Source of the DNA: Ilyonectria destructans
Taxonomy: Eukaryota > Ascomycota > Sordariomycetes > Hypocreales > Nectriaceae
Direction: 5' to 3'
Length of the DNA stretch: 64,000 nucleotides
Assembly (NCBI GenBank): GCA_020740775.1
Contig: JAHEWK010000035.1
Location: 62,001-126,000 of the forward strand
The notes under the pieces are model-generated. The model ran no database searches. It saw only the letters and a list, made by a program, of their open reading frames with translations, and was not told where the DNA came from. A program made the position numbers and the translations under genes. Positions within the stretch are counted from its first letter, which is position 1, and the number at the start of each line of letters is the position of its first letter. Shown here piece after piece: positions 22,652 to 34,216 of this stretch.

Positions 22652-22774
22652 TGACCCACCCGGGGTTCAAACCCGGGTCTTCTAGCAGCGCTGCCTGCTG
22701 TCTCCCTGAAGCTGCTTAGATGGAGAGCAGCTTGCTCAATATAAGCTAGATATCATACCGCTAGATCAGGGGCC
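22652..22774 (-). tRNA. Candidate intron-containing tRNA gene (anticodon uncertain, possibly UAU)
   Basis: On the minus strand the order is: acceptor 5' arm GGCCCCT, D arm ATC-TAGCGGTAT-GAT, anticodon stem TCTAG pairing with CTAGA, a short variable loop and a T arm CCGGG-TTTGAAC-CCCGG. A T7 run at 22649-22643 fits a Pol III terminator. The anticodon loop is interrupted by about 50 nt, at the place where eukaryotic tRNA introns sit. Reading the loop as C-T-TAT-A gives anticodon UAU (Ile). The acceptor stem has two G-U pairs and one mismatch, so a tRNA pseudogene or tRNA-derived repeat is possible. The A-box (TAGCGG) and B-box (GGTTTGAACCC) are recognisable. Confidence 0.55.
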
Positions 22775-22820
22775 GTTGCTGGTGCCTGAAGGTACCTTAC
22801 CTTATGTGGCTATATGAGGC

Positions 22821-25470
22821 TCATATCGGTACTGACGCCCGTCCTTCGTCCTCTTTGCCACTTTGAACACTAAAGTAACAGCCCAAAGTTATACAAGAGC
22901 GTCGAAGCCAGTTCTTCAAGCATTGGACCGCCTCGAGCGTCGTCGGCTTCATTGATAGCCTCTGTGACGTCATCACGAGCTTCGCTTGACTGAAGGCACG
23001 CTCGCAGTCTGCTGCCATCGCTGGAATAGCAAAGATATCTAAAGCAAGTTGACTCAATCGCGGAAACAGGTTCTGCCGTTCACGCCACCATTGAATAGGA
23101 TCCTCAACTTCCTGTTGGCCGAGCCGAAAGTACCTGTCAAGCTCGCCGCCGATATTAACCCGCTGTTGCTTCGACCTGCTTTTGACGAATTGAAGGAATC
23201 GATCCGGTCCCTTTTGCGTCCGGGGCTGTTGAGGATGAATTGGCGACGGCAAAGCTGATGAGGCTGACGCAGGATACCATTTATCGAAGTAGGATTGGAG
23301 CCCTTGTTTGGCGCCTTGCAACCACTGCAACTGCTCCGGTGCTGCCCAATGCGCCTCGAGCCAAGTCAAATTCAATGCTAGATGTAGAATAACAGAAGCA
23401 GAAAATAACGGTGACTATCCAAGCTTATCATAATACTCATTTGCCTTGACCCATGCGTTGTTGATTGACGTCCGGACATAGGCGCGGTAGTCGCCACTTA
23501 ACGCAAGGGTATCACTTACAGATCTCGCCGTAGGTCTCTCGAATTCAGCCAATTCGACCCGAGTATGCTGCGGCAGCGCGTCTTCATCGAATCCATCATC
23601 ATCTTCTTGTTGTAAAGCTCTGGGGCGGTGAGCTTGTGGTGTATATTCGACCTCAAATTCGTCAAGTCTGGCCGGCCGTTAGCGAACTCGAATCGGGCGA
23701 GATATTGGAGTAGGCGGTGTTATTGGCTGGGTAGGGTTGACGTCTGCTGCCTCGGATTGTGCCCCTGCTGCTTGCTGCCGGGCAGAGACCTGCTGCTGCA
23801 AAATTGGCGCCGTTATCTCTATATCATCGTTATAGAGTAACTTCCAGTCCTCGAGATGCTCTAGCAGATACTCGATACCAGTCATAACCTCCCAAAGGCG
23901 CCCGTTGCCGTCCCCTTTGCCCCAGCCTTGGCAACGCATCGTGAGACGATATATAGGCTCAAGGATCTCTTTGATCTCGCCGAGCAGGCGCCAATCGTCA
24001 ATGGACAAGTGGTCTTGAGTAGGGACGTGCTTCGAGCGATCAGGATCACGTTCCAGTTGCCGGATGAAGTTGTCGATATCATCCTGCTTCTTGAAGGCGC
24101 GTTCAATCATCAGATACGTCGAGTTCCAGCGCGTCTCGTTGTTCTGGATAACCTCAAGTTCCGCAGTTGATTCGTCATGAAGATAGAACTCTTCTTCTTC
24201 CACCTCGTGAGCAATCCGCTTGAATGCTTCGCTTCGTTGAGGCGAAGCTCTGATAAAGCGAATGACGTTATGAAGCTTCCCGACAGGACCCTTTCGTCGC
24301 CGTTGTAAGTCATCTTCTTCGCGTTGTAGCACCTCAAACGCAAGGGATTGAAGCTCGAAAGAGTCGGCGTCGTCCCCATATAAGAAGACACGCGCAACAA
24401 GGTTCAAGATGTGACCAAAACAACGCATCCGGCGCTCTTGGACGTCAATTGGCGTCATCGAACTGTCAAGGCGGGGATATAAGTGTTTGATGCAGGTATC
24501 GTTATTCGTCGCGTTGTCAGATATCACGGTTCCAACTCGATCCTGAATATCCCAGTCCCTAACGACTTTCTCGAGCGTATGAGCGAGGTTCTCACCGTCA
24601 TGAGAGCCCAATTGACGACGGAGGGCAATAAGGACGTTCTGCTGCTTGCCCTTATTGTCGATAAAGTGCGCATGGACCGCCATCATCGCGAACCTGTTCG
24701 GTGACGTCCAAAGATCGAAGCTAAGATGGATCTTCGTGATAGCTTCACGAAGTTGTTGACGAATCTGCGCCTTCTTTAACGTGAAGATCTTATCGAGGTC
24801 CCGTCGAACAGTGGACCTACTCCAAGGCACTTGTGCTGCTAGGTTGGCATCTAGCGTCATGAAGACCTGCTGTAGATAGTGATTGGATACTGTCGAAAAG
24901 GGAAGATCTGCATCAACCGTAAGCCCGACGTTGAGGTCTCGAATACGCTCAATCGTCGATCGAGGTACTGACGAACGTCCAAGGCGAGGTCGTTTAGAAG
25001 CAGCATCGAGCTGTAAGTCAAAGACAGAAGGTTTGGTATCGTCAGTATCAAAGGTCGAAGATTCGAGGATCCTATGCTTCCTTGGGCCAGTCAATTGGAC
25101 ATCCGAATAGCTTCATTGAAGCAGACTTACTTCCGAAGGTGAGATATAGAGGCTGATGTTGCTTTGGCGCCGAATAACTCGGGACTTCCGGCCTCATCAC
25201 AACGTCGACAAGACCAGAGTGCTGCCTTCAGCTCCTTACCGTCGCAGTCAAGCTCAACGAGAAATATCCCGTGATTCTGGATCCAGGACGACCTTGTCTT
25301 TTTTCGATGTAGCTGCTTCTCAAGGACAAAGCGGCGTCGATTCCAAGTTGCATTCGGAAGATCTGTGATTTGGGTACCAACCGGCAGAACTGTCTCGAGG
25401 GCTCCACCGAGCTGTTCCTCAATGGAACGGCGTGGCTTAAAGACATCACGGAAGATGTTAGTGTTGAAAT
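22821..25470 (-). pseudogene. hAT transposase with BED-type finger, two in-frame stops
   Basis: An upstream exon (about 25470-25131) carries a BED-like region (SSWIQNHGIF, WSCRRCDEAGSPELFGA and ISHLRK). A 50-bp intron (25130-25081, GTAAG..CAAG) joins it in frame to KHRILESS. The main exon has the catalytic blocks HLSFDLWTSPN (first Asp) and VISDNATNNDTC (second Asp). One frame then runs to 22821 through TAA (23681-23679) and TAG (23417-23415), reaching the dimerisation domain with DCERAFSQAKLVM (Glu). Apart from those stops the frame is preserved. The 5' end of the first exon, the TIRs and the target duplication were not found. Confidence 0.85.
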
Positions 25471-25940
25471 GAGCATATTGTGTTGATTGAAGGAGAAAAA
25501 GACTAGCGCTAACCAGCGGAAGCTATTGACAAGAAGACATCCACATCCCAGCCACCAATGGATCGGAATAGCCATTGATCCGTTAAACGGATCTCAACAC
25601 TCCCACTCGAGCCATTGGTGCGAGATGTTTCTGCGTAACAGAGTGTGGCCTCATTAAAACCTCAAAAACACCTTTGTGGGTGAAAAACAGGAAAGAGCTT
25701 CTATTACCACACCTGCGTTGGATTGTTCGGTCACTGGGGCCTTAGCACCCCAGGTCTCCCGAATTATTTGATAGATAAATTTGTGAGGCGAACAGCCTTG
25801 GCCAAGACCCCGGCCCGTCCCCTGACGCCTCTGACCACCGCTGGCCGAGGCAGCGGCGGCTGCCGTCATAGCCGTCATCAACACATATTAAAGACCATCC
25901 TTAGACCGTCAGTTAGCTAGAAATCAAGAGCTTCAATCAT
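25471..25940. other. Spacer between hAT and LINE remnants
   Basis: No gene is supported. Probably holds the 5' part of the hAT copy and the broken 3' side of the LINE. Confidence 0.35.
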
Positions 25941-27250
25941 CTAGATCCTCATCATCAATGTGATATGTGTCCACATTTTGACCGCCCTTCTCCAGAACCG
26001 GTCTTTCACGGTGGCGATGTGAGCCTCCGCCTCCGGTACGCTCGTCGCCACTGTGAGGAATGTCCCAACAATCGCCCGTGCCCCTATCTTCTGGATCCTG
26101 TTGATGGGTCCTCTGAGTTTGTCCTTGAACGCGTGTATCCAGACATTGGAGGCGTAGTCCACCACCGGAGCGACGGTGGCTGTGAACAGCTGCCGTGCCG
26201 TTGCGGGCGATACCCTTAGCCGCTTCAACTCCATTGCTGCTTCCAATCCCCCTCGCGATATGTTCGTTGTACTTGAGCCCGGCGTCCATAATAACCCCGA
26301 CAATCTTGACATGGTCTTTGAGTCGGACGATTTGCCCTTTGATGTTAAACGGTTCTGAGTCAATTTTGTGCGCCTTCCGGGTGAAGTGTAGGATTGCCGT
26401 CTTCTCCGCCTCGAATGTTGCCCCGCTTCTCCTCTCCCAGTCTAAGGCATCCTTGATGGTTGTTTCGATACCATCGCTGTTATGTTGCGCTGTCGGTCCT
26501 GTGACCCATGCCGTAAAGTCGTCGACGAATGCTAACGCTCCTCCATTGGTGTCAATCCGCCGTTGAACTAGGTCTGCGTTGAAAAAGAGGAACAAGATCG
26601 GCGATAGGGGAGAATCTTGAGTCAGTCCGGCTTGGGGCAGGCTTCGGGCCTTAGATAGTTGTCCGTTGATCTGGATTTTGGAGCAGAAAGGCTCAATCCA
26701 CCGGTGAAGCTCCTCTGGGATGCCTCGTGCTTTCATTCTCTGAAGCAGTCTTTCCTTGCACACTCCGTTATAAGCTCCTTTGGCATCGAAACTGACCAGG
26801 CTGACAATGCGTCGGCCTCGCCAGGCAGCGTATATCTCCTCCTGAAGAAGTAATAGCGCCTGCTCTGACGATCGTTGTTTGGTGGCTCCAAAGTGGTTGG
26901 TTGGCAGAAGGCCATACGTTTCCACAGCATGTGAAATTCTCTTCACAACTACCGATTCTAGTATCTTGCCAAGTGTGGCTAAGAGTGAGATTGGTCTCCA
27001 AGCCTTTGCCACTGTATAGTCCTCTTTGCCGAGCTTTTTAAGCGGTATGATCTTTGCATGCCTCCACTGGTTGGGTAGAGTTCCTTCTTCGAGAGATGCA
27101 CGAAAGATTGTCAGCACCCGATGCTTGACCGCTGGCCAAGCCTGTTTCCAGACTACTACAGGTAAGCCGTCCTCCCCCGATGCCTTCTACGATTTTGCAG
27201 CAAAAAGTTGTCGCTCTACCTCCTCTATTGTGATGGCGACCAAAGCCGAG
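25941..27250 (-). pseudogene. Second Tad-like LINE, reverse transcriptase fragment
   Basis: The minus-strand frame starts in SALVAITIEEVERQLFAAKS, meets an in-frame TAG where the family has Trp near 27190, and continues as KASGEDGLP. The reverse transcriptase follows: AKAWRPISLLATLGK, FGATKQRSSEQALLL, SFDAKGAYNG, TQDSPLSPILF (family QGSPLSP, so Gly to Asp) and LAFVDDFTAWV (the FVDD catalytic box). A frameshift in a run of five C on the plus strand (26248-26252) moves the end into another frame, through VAPVVDYASNVWIHAF and AEAHIATVKDRFWRRAVKMW. The endonuclease and RNase H are missing. The substitutions are of the G-to-A type expected from RIP. This family differs from the LINE at 2.9-6 kb. 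Confidence 0.85.
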
Positions 27251-29228
27251 CTGTGGCTGAACTCACAGCTCGAATATGGAAGCGGGATGCTAGCGGGACG
27301 CTGGAGGTATGCTAGCAGGATGCTGGCGACAAGCAGGCAACAAGCAGGCAGAGAGCTAGGACCCGACCACACCAGTGGCCAACAACCTCCACTAACCCAG
27401 TTGTGGCGCTGGGTCCGAGGGTTGAACGACATGCAGGCTGATGCCACTGCGACCCCCGTGACCTCGCATCCATTACGGGTTGATACGAGGTCTAGAGGTT
27501 GTGTTGGTGGTGCTAGAGAGCTGCGGGCGGGCTCACTAGTGGAGAAGTTATTGGTTAGATAAGGTTTCCGCCCTCTCCAGCTCTGTCGTCTTTGTATACT
27601 AAGAATGATACCAATGGGATTCTGACTGCCGACTGCAACTATCGCCTGCAATCCATCTGCAGGGATAAATAGCTCATTTATTCTTTTGCCGCGATTGGTC
27701 CCAGCTCGCAGAAGATACCAGGATCCCGACGCGATGTTCCCAACACTATGCAGAGTTGGTTGAGCGCCTAATAAATTGGTAATTTTTTCTTCTACCGGCA
27801 GACAGTAGTGTCATATTGGCCGTTTGCTGTTGCCGTTGGTTGCTTACCACTTCGCTGACAGTAGGGAGCGGGAAGCAAGCCTGGTGCCATGCCATTATTG
27901 TCATGCCTGCTGTGCCATGCCATGTTTTTGGGGCTGACTTGCTGACACGTGCCATGCACCGGCGTGCATCAATTACACCCAACAGGCTACGGTGCAGTCA
28001 CACACACCACTTTGGAATCGTTCCAGGTCCAACGGCAATTGATTTCCTCAGGCCAAGATGCCCAAGATGGTGCACACCGTTTCCCCCAGGCATTTTAACC
28101 ATAGGCCGCTGCAGGTGGAAGCTGTTGGAGGCTGCTGAATGCTATGAGAGGCTTACGGGAGACTCTCGGGATGGCTGATGGGGGCCACTCTGCCATTGTG
28201 ACCATCCTGGGGTCCCTGTGCCTTGCATGTCCTCTACCCACGCTAATCACGAATAGACATCTCAGGTCCCGGACTCCAGATCGACCACCAGTCGCGGTAC
28301 CGGTCGGTTTCGAACAGTGCCAAGAGGCCAGGACGGCCTGGCGTGGGGTGTATGTTCGATTACCTCATACCTGAATCACACATAGCCCGAATTCTAGCGC
28401 TACATATATAGTATGTGTCCCTGCAACCCCCCGAAGATGCACGATGACTTGGCGCTAGGTTATATCTGCAGGATTAGAAGTCCCCAGGCGAGGGTGGATC
28501 TCACTCGATGCGGATTCTGTTTATATTTGAGTTTCTAGGTAAGACCTCCTATTGGGTCCACTTTACTTCTTTAATTTACTTAGCGATAGAAACGGCTCAA
28601 GCAATCCCACCTACAATTCCCACTATTATAGAGCACACCATCAGAGTCACTGTTAACACGGACTCTCTATGTCCATGGGCCTTCCCTGGAGATCCAAGGA
28701 GTGTAACCTTACGTCGATTCTCCACAAAGGGCCGTGTGCATTCTGCAGCTATTCTCAACAGATCCTTCTCAATCCCTGACCTTCATTGCCGATTCTGTTT
28801 CTATTTACGCCTGCATCTAAGGCTGAGGCCACCTTTATTCGGCCACTGCAATATGGGTTAATAAGATAGAATCCAGCTGCCTGATAGGCGGCATTGTGAT
28901 TTCACGAGTGGCATTTTCTCGTATTTGATGTGCTGACTGTCAGCCTGCTTTGCAGCTCTACCTGAGCTATGCTTGATGCCCCACATCCAGGCCGTCCCGC
29001 TCAACAACTCTCCGCCTATCCACCTGCGTACTTGGTCCATGTTCAGAGATGGCCTCTAGGAGCTCGACCGAGCTCCCAGCTACGTACCGTCATGCCTTGG
29101 CTTGAGATGAGCTGTGGGGTGCTAGTAGGAATTGGGCACGGCTGTTCGGCAAATGCGTTATGCCTGGGTCTTAGAACGCCAGCCACTTTGGCTCGCCTCG
29201 ACTGTTGCTTCTGAACGAGCACACGACA
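27251..29228. other. 2-kb stretch without a supported gene
   Basis: Short direct microrepeats around GGATGCTAGCGGGACGCTGG and AAGCAGGCAACAAGCAGGCA occur at 27285-27350. From about 28500 the sequence reads as ordinary promoter DNA of the laccase gene. No reading frame shows a known motif. Confidence 0.4.
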
Positions 29229-29234
29229 TATAAA
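29229..29234 (+). promoter_or_regulatory. Possible TATA box of the laccase gene
   Basis: TATAAA in the context CATATAAAG, 103 bp upstream of the ATG at 29337, a plausible distance for a fungal TATA plus 5' UTR. Confidence 0.4.
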
Positions 29235-29336
29235 GACCATGGGATCCCGCCGTGAAGATGGGAGGTTTTATTCCAGCACCCTCAGCCTACACTCTTTGGC
29301 GTTCGTCGGTCGTTCCATTCCATCACTCGTTTGAAA

Positions 29337-31332
29337 ATGGGTAACGCCGCCAGTATTCAGGGGGGAGCCCCTTCCCAGTTGGAATCTCGCGCTACTCTCC
29401 ACTCGGGCCACTACTCTGATACTTCTCTTGGAGGTTTGAGCCAGTCCCGAACCAATGGGTATGTTCATCACTTGTTCCTTGTCTGTTCTACTATATGATG
29501 GCCAAGTATTAACCCCCCTCTACAGCGAGTCTGTCTTGGGAACGTTTGATGCCCCTACGCTCCCATACTTCATGACCAACAACCCCACCCCCAATGGGTA
29601 TCCTTGGAGCAAGTTGAATGCCCATACCAACTACTACAAGACCCATCCCAACACAGGTGTCATCAGGAAGTATGACTTCACCATCAAGCGGGGTACTATC
29701 GCCCCTGATGGCTACGAGCTGTCTGCCATCCTCATCAACGGGGCCTTCCCCGGCCCTACCATCGAGGCCAACTGGGGTGACACCATCCAAGTGACCGTCC
29801 ACAACGAGATCGAAGATGAGGGCGTCGCCCTGCACTGGCATGGCTTCCTCCAGACGGGTACGCCCTGGGAGGATGGTGTCCCTGGCATCAGCCAATGCCC
29901 CATCGCCCCCGGCAAGAGCTTCACATATCAGTTCCTCGCTGAGATGTATGGCACTACCTGGTATCACTCTCACTACTCTGCTCAATATGCTGCTGGTCTT
30001 GTCGGTCCCATGGTCATCCACGGCCCTCGTGATAAGCGAGACTACGATATTGATATCGGTCCTGTCATGGTCAGTGATTGGTATCACGATGAGTACTTTG
30101 ACCTCGTCGAAACCGTCATGAGCCCCAGCGGCGGCATCGTCTTCTCAAATAACAACCTCATCAACGGAAAGAACAACTTCAACTGTTCCACACTCTCTGC
30201 AGACGACCCAACCCCCTGCAACAGCCAGGCCGGCCTCTCCAAGTTCAAGTTCACGCGTGGCAAAACCCATCGTCTGCGTCTCATCAATACAGGCGCGGAA
30301 GCCCTGCAGCGGTTTTCCATCGACGGCCACACCATGACTGTCATCGCCAATGACTTCGTCCAGGTCGAGCCTTATGACACTAAGGTCGTCACCCTGGGCA
30401 TCGGTCAGCGCACCGACGTCCTGGTCAAGGCCAATGGCCAGCTTGACGCCTACTGGATGCGTGCCAACATCTCCGTCCCCTGCAGTCTGGCCCGCCAGCC
30501 CAACGCCTTGGCCGCCGTCTACTACAACAAGGCCGACCAGACCAAGGAACCCAAGTCCACCGCCTGGGATGTTCCCGACCCCGGCACCTGTGTCAACGAC
30601 GACCTGGCCAAGACTGTCCCATTGATGAAGCTGCCCCTGCCTGCCCCTGAACTAACCTATGATCTCAAAATCAATTTCTTCGTCAACGAAAGTGGCAACC
30701 GCCTGTTCTTGTTTGACGGTATTGACTTTCGCGCCAACTACAACAGCCCTACCCTGCTGTTTGCCAAGCTCGGAGAAGATGACTTCGAAGAGCAGCGGAA
30801 CTTGAGGAATACTGGCAAGGCCAAGAGTGTCAGAGTCAATGTCATCAACAACACTACTATCCCGTAAGTTGACTTATTTCTCGGCAAGATAAAGGACCAT
30901 GCTAACTCAAATAACACGCAGCCATCCTATGCATCTTCACGGCTTCAACATGTACATCCTCCACGAGGGCGATGGAGAGTGGGACGGCACTATCATCAAC
31001 CGAAATAACCCCCAGCGACGAGACGTCATCCAGGTCCGTGGCAAAGGCCATGTGGTGATCCAGTTCGACGCCGCTGATAACCCAGGTGCGCTACTTACCC
31101 CTGATCTTGACTCTCTCGGGTTCTCTCTCGCTAACAACCTTGCTTCTTAGGCGTCTGGCCCTTCCACTGCCACATTGCTTGGCACGTCTCCGCCGGCCTC
31201 TTGATCCAGTTCCTCACGAACCCGGACAAGGTCGAGAAGTTCAGGATCCCCAAGGTCGTCGCAGAGACCTGCCGCCAGTGGGGCACGTGGACGTCGACGA
31301 ACATCCCAGCCCAGATTGACAGTGGTCTTTAA
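29337..31332 (+). CDS. Ascomycete laccase / multicopper oxidase
   Basis: Four exons (29337-29458, 29526-30863, 30922-31085, 31151-31332) with GT..AG introns of 67, 58 and 65 bp give 601 residues without a break. All four copper-binding signatures are present: HWHGF (about 143), YHSHYSAQ (about 187), HPMHLHG (about 488) and FHCHIAWHVSAGL (about 547), so the type 1 and trinuclear type 2/3 sites are complete. The enzyme should oxidise phenolic or related substrates with reduction of O2 to water, for example in pigment or lignin chemistry. Unusually for a laccase, the predicted N-terminus (MGNAASIQGG) is not a signal peptide and resembles an N-myristoylation start. Either an upstream exon is missed or this is a non-classical cell-associated form. 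The gene ends in TAA at 31330. Confidence 0.92.
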
Positions 31333-31821
31333 CTTAAGGGCCGCGTGGCCAGTGGTTTTAGCGTTGGTTTCACTTCTCTTCGTCTTCCAGTTTAAGATTC
31401 GTACTATGATCAATGATTCTTTTTTCGAGAAAAAAAATAAAGATCAGAGAGCCTAGCACCCATTAATGATAGTACGGAGGATTTATTTTATTATGAGGCT
31501 CGATGCCATTTTCATTTCATATGTCGGGATATAGGGGTTTAGCGTATGAAAAATGACATGAATAAATGGCTGGTCATATCCTCGTTCCCGGCGTTGCGCC
31601 ATGCTGTGATCCGAATGAAGCTCTTGTGAAGTTGTGACTCTGGGGTTGTAACCATGTCTACTATATCCACATCTAAAAGCGTCGTTTCCTTGCATGTGAT
31701 AAAGCACAACTAGCCACCGCCTCGATGATTGTTCTACTATGATAACCCTATTTAGAGTCAAAAAGAAAATGGCATGCAAGCCCCCCACCAATCCCGGTCG
31801 AACTGTTTCAATGTGCGTGCC
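31333..31821. other. Convergent 3' flanks of laccase and sirtuin remnant
   Basis: No gene. An AATAAAG string near 31437 could serve as a polyadenylation signal for the laccase. Confidence 0.4.
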
Positions 31822-32672
31822 CTAGTCAGTTGCTGGCTTTGAGGTTTGATTGGTGCCACGCGTCCCCTCTTCCGCTTTTTCAGTGTCATCAGTCTGGAGA
31901 TCCTCCTGTTCCTTTGGGGCGGCCTCATTCGAATGCAAAGGTACCGACGGTGAGCTTATCGACTCTTGTTGGCGGACGTCGCCTTTCGCCTCCCCCTTTT
32001 CAACCTTCTTTCCGTCCTCTTTGGTGTCACCCACTTCCGGTAATTTGGCCTGCTTGCTATCGTCCAGAATGTTTACCATCCGGGAGACGTGCCCCTCATC
32101 GACCTTGGCGTCATTGTAGTTGCCGTCGTCCCCGAAAACCATGACGGACTCGACTTCGGCAGCCAGCTTCTCCATCTCATCCTCAAGCCTCTCCTCGGCT
32201 TCTGTCTGGTTACCCAGTTGTCTTTCTGCCTCTTTCTCCCCAACGACTTCTCTCCACAGCCGCTCGAGCTCATCCCGTCAGCCAAGCTCATCGGCAAGCT
32301 TCCAGATGCCGGCATCACAGGAGCCCAACTCGATGACGTCGTCGGCCCTGTTCCCTATCTGTACCATCCGCTCCATGTTGAAGAGAACTCGTGGTTTTCC
32401 TTGAGTCTTCATCTCCGGGAGACCTGCGAAAGGGTAGACGCTCAAGCTCGTCTCGATGATCAACACCAGGTCCGCCATGGTCGTCTGACAGGCGTTGCGG
32501 TCGAAGGCCTTGGGGAGAGCCTCGCCAAAGAAGACGATGTCTGGCTTGACAAGCCCACCGCAGTCCTTCTCGCCACAGCGGGGGACCTCTCCGTTGAAGA
32601 CGTGCTGCTTCATCTTGTCATCCGGAAACTCGGTCTTGTATTCGATGCAACACGGAGTCGCGAAGCTAACGA
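31822..32672 (-). pseudogene. 5'-truncated Hst2-type sirtuin (NAD-dependent deacetylase)
   Basis: The preserved part begins in the zinc-binding module: SFATPCCIEYKTEFPDDKM, then GEVPRCGEKDCGGLVKPDIV, FFGEALPKAF and ADLVLIIETSLSVYPFAGLP. A C-terminal acidic, Lys/Glu-rich tail ends at the stop at 31822. The Rossmann NAD-binding start, the catalytic His segment and the first half of the fold are absent. The frame has one nonsense codon (TGA at 32280-32278, where Trp is expected: DELG-stop-RDELERLW). One zinc Cys reads Tyr (CIEY for CIEC), and the TSL loop has Glu for Gly. These are G-to-A type changes. The break at about 32672 joins an AT-rich block. The gene cannot encode a working deacetylase. 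Confidence 0.85.
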
Positions 32673-32970
32673 CCCTTGCAAAAATGTTTAATATAGCTAT
32701 AGCTTAGTAAATTACTAGAATAAGATAATAGCAGTAGAGCTGTAATATAAGTACAATATATTATTTATTATAATAAAATATAAGAGTCTGGTACTTATCT
32801 ACTATATAATTAACTATACTATTAAAATTAAGAATTCAGTGTAAAAGTGTAAGTTAGTGTGGTTGAATTCCAAAAATGGGGTTTACCGCATTGTTATATA
32901 CTGATCAAGGTTCGTAATGTTCTCTATCTCAGCAAAGTTCTTAGAACTGATTAATCCTGTCCTAGGTATC
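32673..32970. other. AT-rich block between two truncated sequences
   Basis: From about 32680 to 32850 the sequence is almost only A and T by eye, with no frame and no repeat unit I can define. It sits between the cut end of the sirtuin and the start of the Helitron fragment, like heavily RIP-mutated transposon DNA. Confidence 0.5.
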
Positions 32971-32974
32971 GCCA

Positions 32975-33616
32975 GAGCCTACCTTAGAAGCTCTAGATAT
33001 GATAATCTCCGCCGAACTACCACAATTACCCGCCGATACCGCGCTCCGTGCTGCAGTTCTCCGGTCCAATGTATACAGTCGAAGCCATCTCTCTAGAAGA
33101 AATACTTATTGCAATAAAAACGGATACTGTAGATTTGGCTTTCCTCAGCCTACATCAGATCGCACAACGATGGATTCGCAAGGTCGGGTGCATTTTCGAC
33201 GTCGAGAAGCGGAAGATACATGGGTCGTACCATATATGCCTTCTCTATTGCTCTACATGGACTCTCACATACATATTGATGTTTGCCTCTCCGCTCATGT
33301 CTTTATGTATCTCTTTAAATATTTGTTCAAAGGGCAAGATCGAACTGGCCTCCGGTTCCAAGACGAATCCGCTCCTGACATCCCGGATGAGTACGAAGAT
33401 TATATTGCAGCCAGATATCTCTCATCGTCTGAGGCCGCCTGGCGAATATTGTCTTATAATATTACCTGCAAAGAACCGACTGTACAAGGACTACCCATAC
33501 ATCTGGAAAACGAACAAGCCGGCCAATTAATACAATCATCAAACCAATTATTTATGTCCGAGCTTCTATGGTATTTCCAAAGGAGTCGTGCTATTTCAAT
33601 AACCCCTTTTTGCTAG
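32975..33616 (+). pseudogene. Helitron Rep-helicase fragment
   Basis: The plus-strand frame reads TLEALDMIISAELP, then NKNGYCRFGFPQPTSDRTTM, GRVHFRRREAEDTWVVPYMP, HIHIDVCLSAHVFMYLFKYL and YIAARYLSSSEAAWRILSYN, ending soon after IHLENEQAGQ. This is the conserved linker between the Rep nuclease and the Pif1-type helicase of fungal Helitrons. Neither the HUH nuclease nor the helicase motifs are present, so it is an internal fragment of about 0.6 kb cut on both sides. The ATG at 32999 is internal to the homology and not a real start. Confidence 0.75.
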
Positions 33617-34216
33617 TTATATAACCTTATCACGTGAAATTCGGTAATTTCTTTCTGATTTCCTTACCTTCCCCTTTACATACCAAAAGTTCTATGACAG
33701 CTAGAGGTAACCAAGACTCACGCGAAGGTCACGCCTCCCTACAGGCCCTTCGCCTCTGCGCGAAAAACCCCATACAAACGCGACGGGGCCACGGAAAAGA
33801 GTGACAAAACCGAAGGTCAGCTGACTTGCCTTTGTATGCGCCGCCCTTCCAAAATCGCGTCGATCACCACCTCCATCATCCACCTTAATTGCACTGCAAT
33901 TGCGCCACAATCACGACCCTCCCCGGCCCAGCTGACCCCGTATCTTGTCACCTATTTACTATGGATTCTATCGCTATTGAAGATGCTCGCGTGCGGGCGG
34001 CCATGGACTTCTATTTGCTCGACTTGGAGGGGACGGCGCCCAAGAACACGGTCAAGAACTACGCGCCAAAACAGGCCGAAAGGAAGGTCAGATTGTTGCT
34101 CCCTGCCCTCGATTTACGTACTGACGCCACTGTAGAACTGGTGCGCCAGTAACTGGCCGCCTATCCCTGAAGACTGGGTCAACAAGAAGCTCTCTTGGCC
34201 GCCGGGCCAGCAGCTA

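Noticed and set aside
29509..30087. Antisense frame of 192 codons in the laccase
   Set aside because: Lies opposite the copper-binding exon and has no family motif.
32089..32691. 200-codon plus-strand frame over the sirtuin remnant
   Set aside because: Antisense of recognisable sirtuin sequence.
32680..32860. AT-rich block as possible replication origin or centromere piece
   Set aside because: Only about 200 bp, no repeats, and sits between two truncated sequences; RIP-type decay is simpler.
33048..33530. Second frame over the Helitron fragment
   Set aside because: The other frame carries the family motifs; this one is a shadow.
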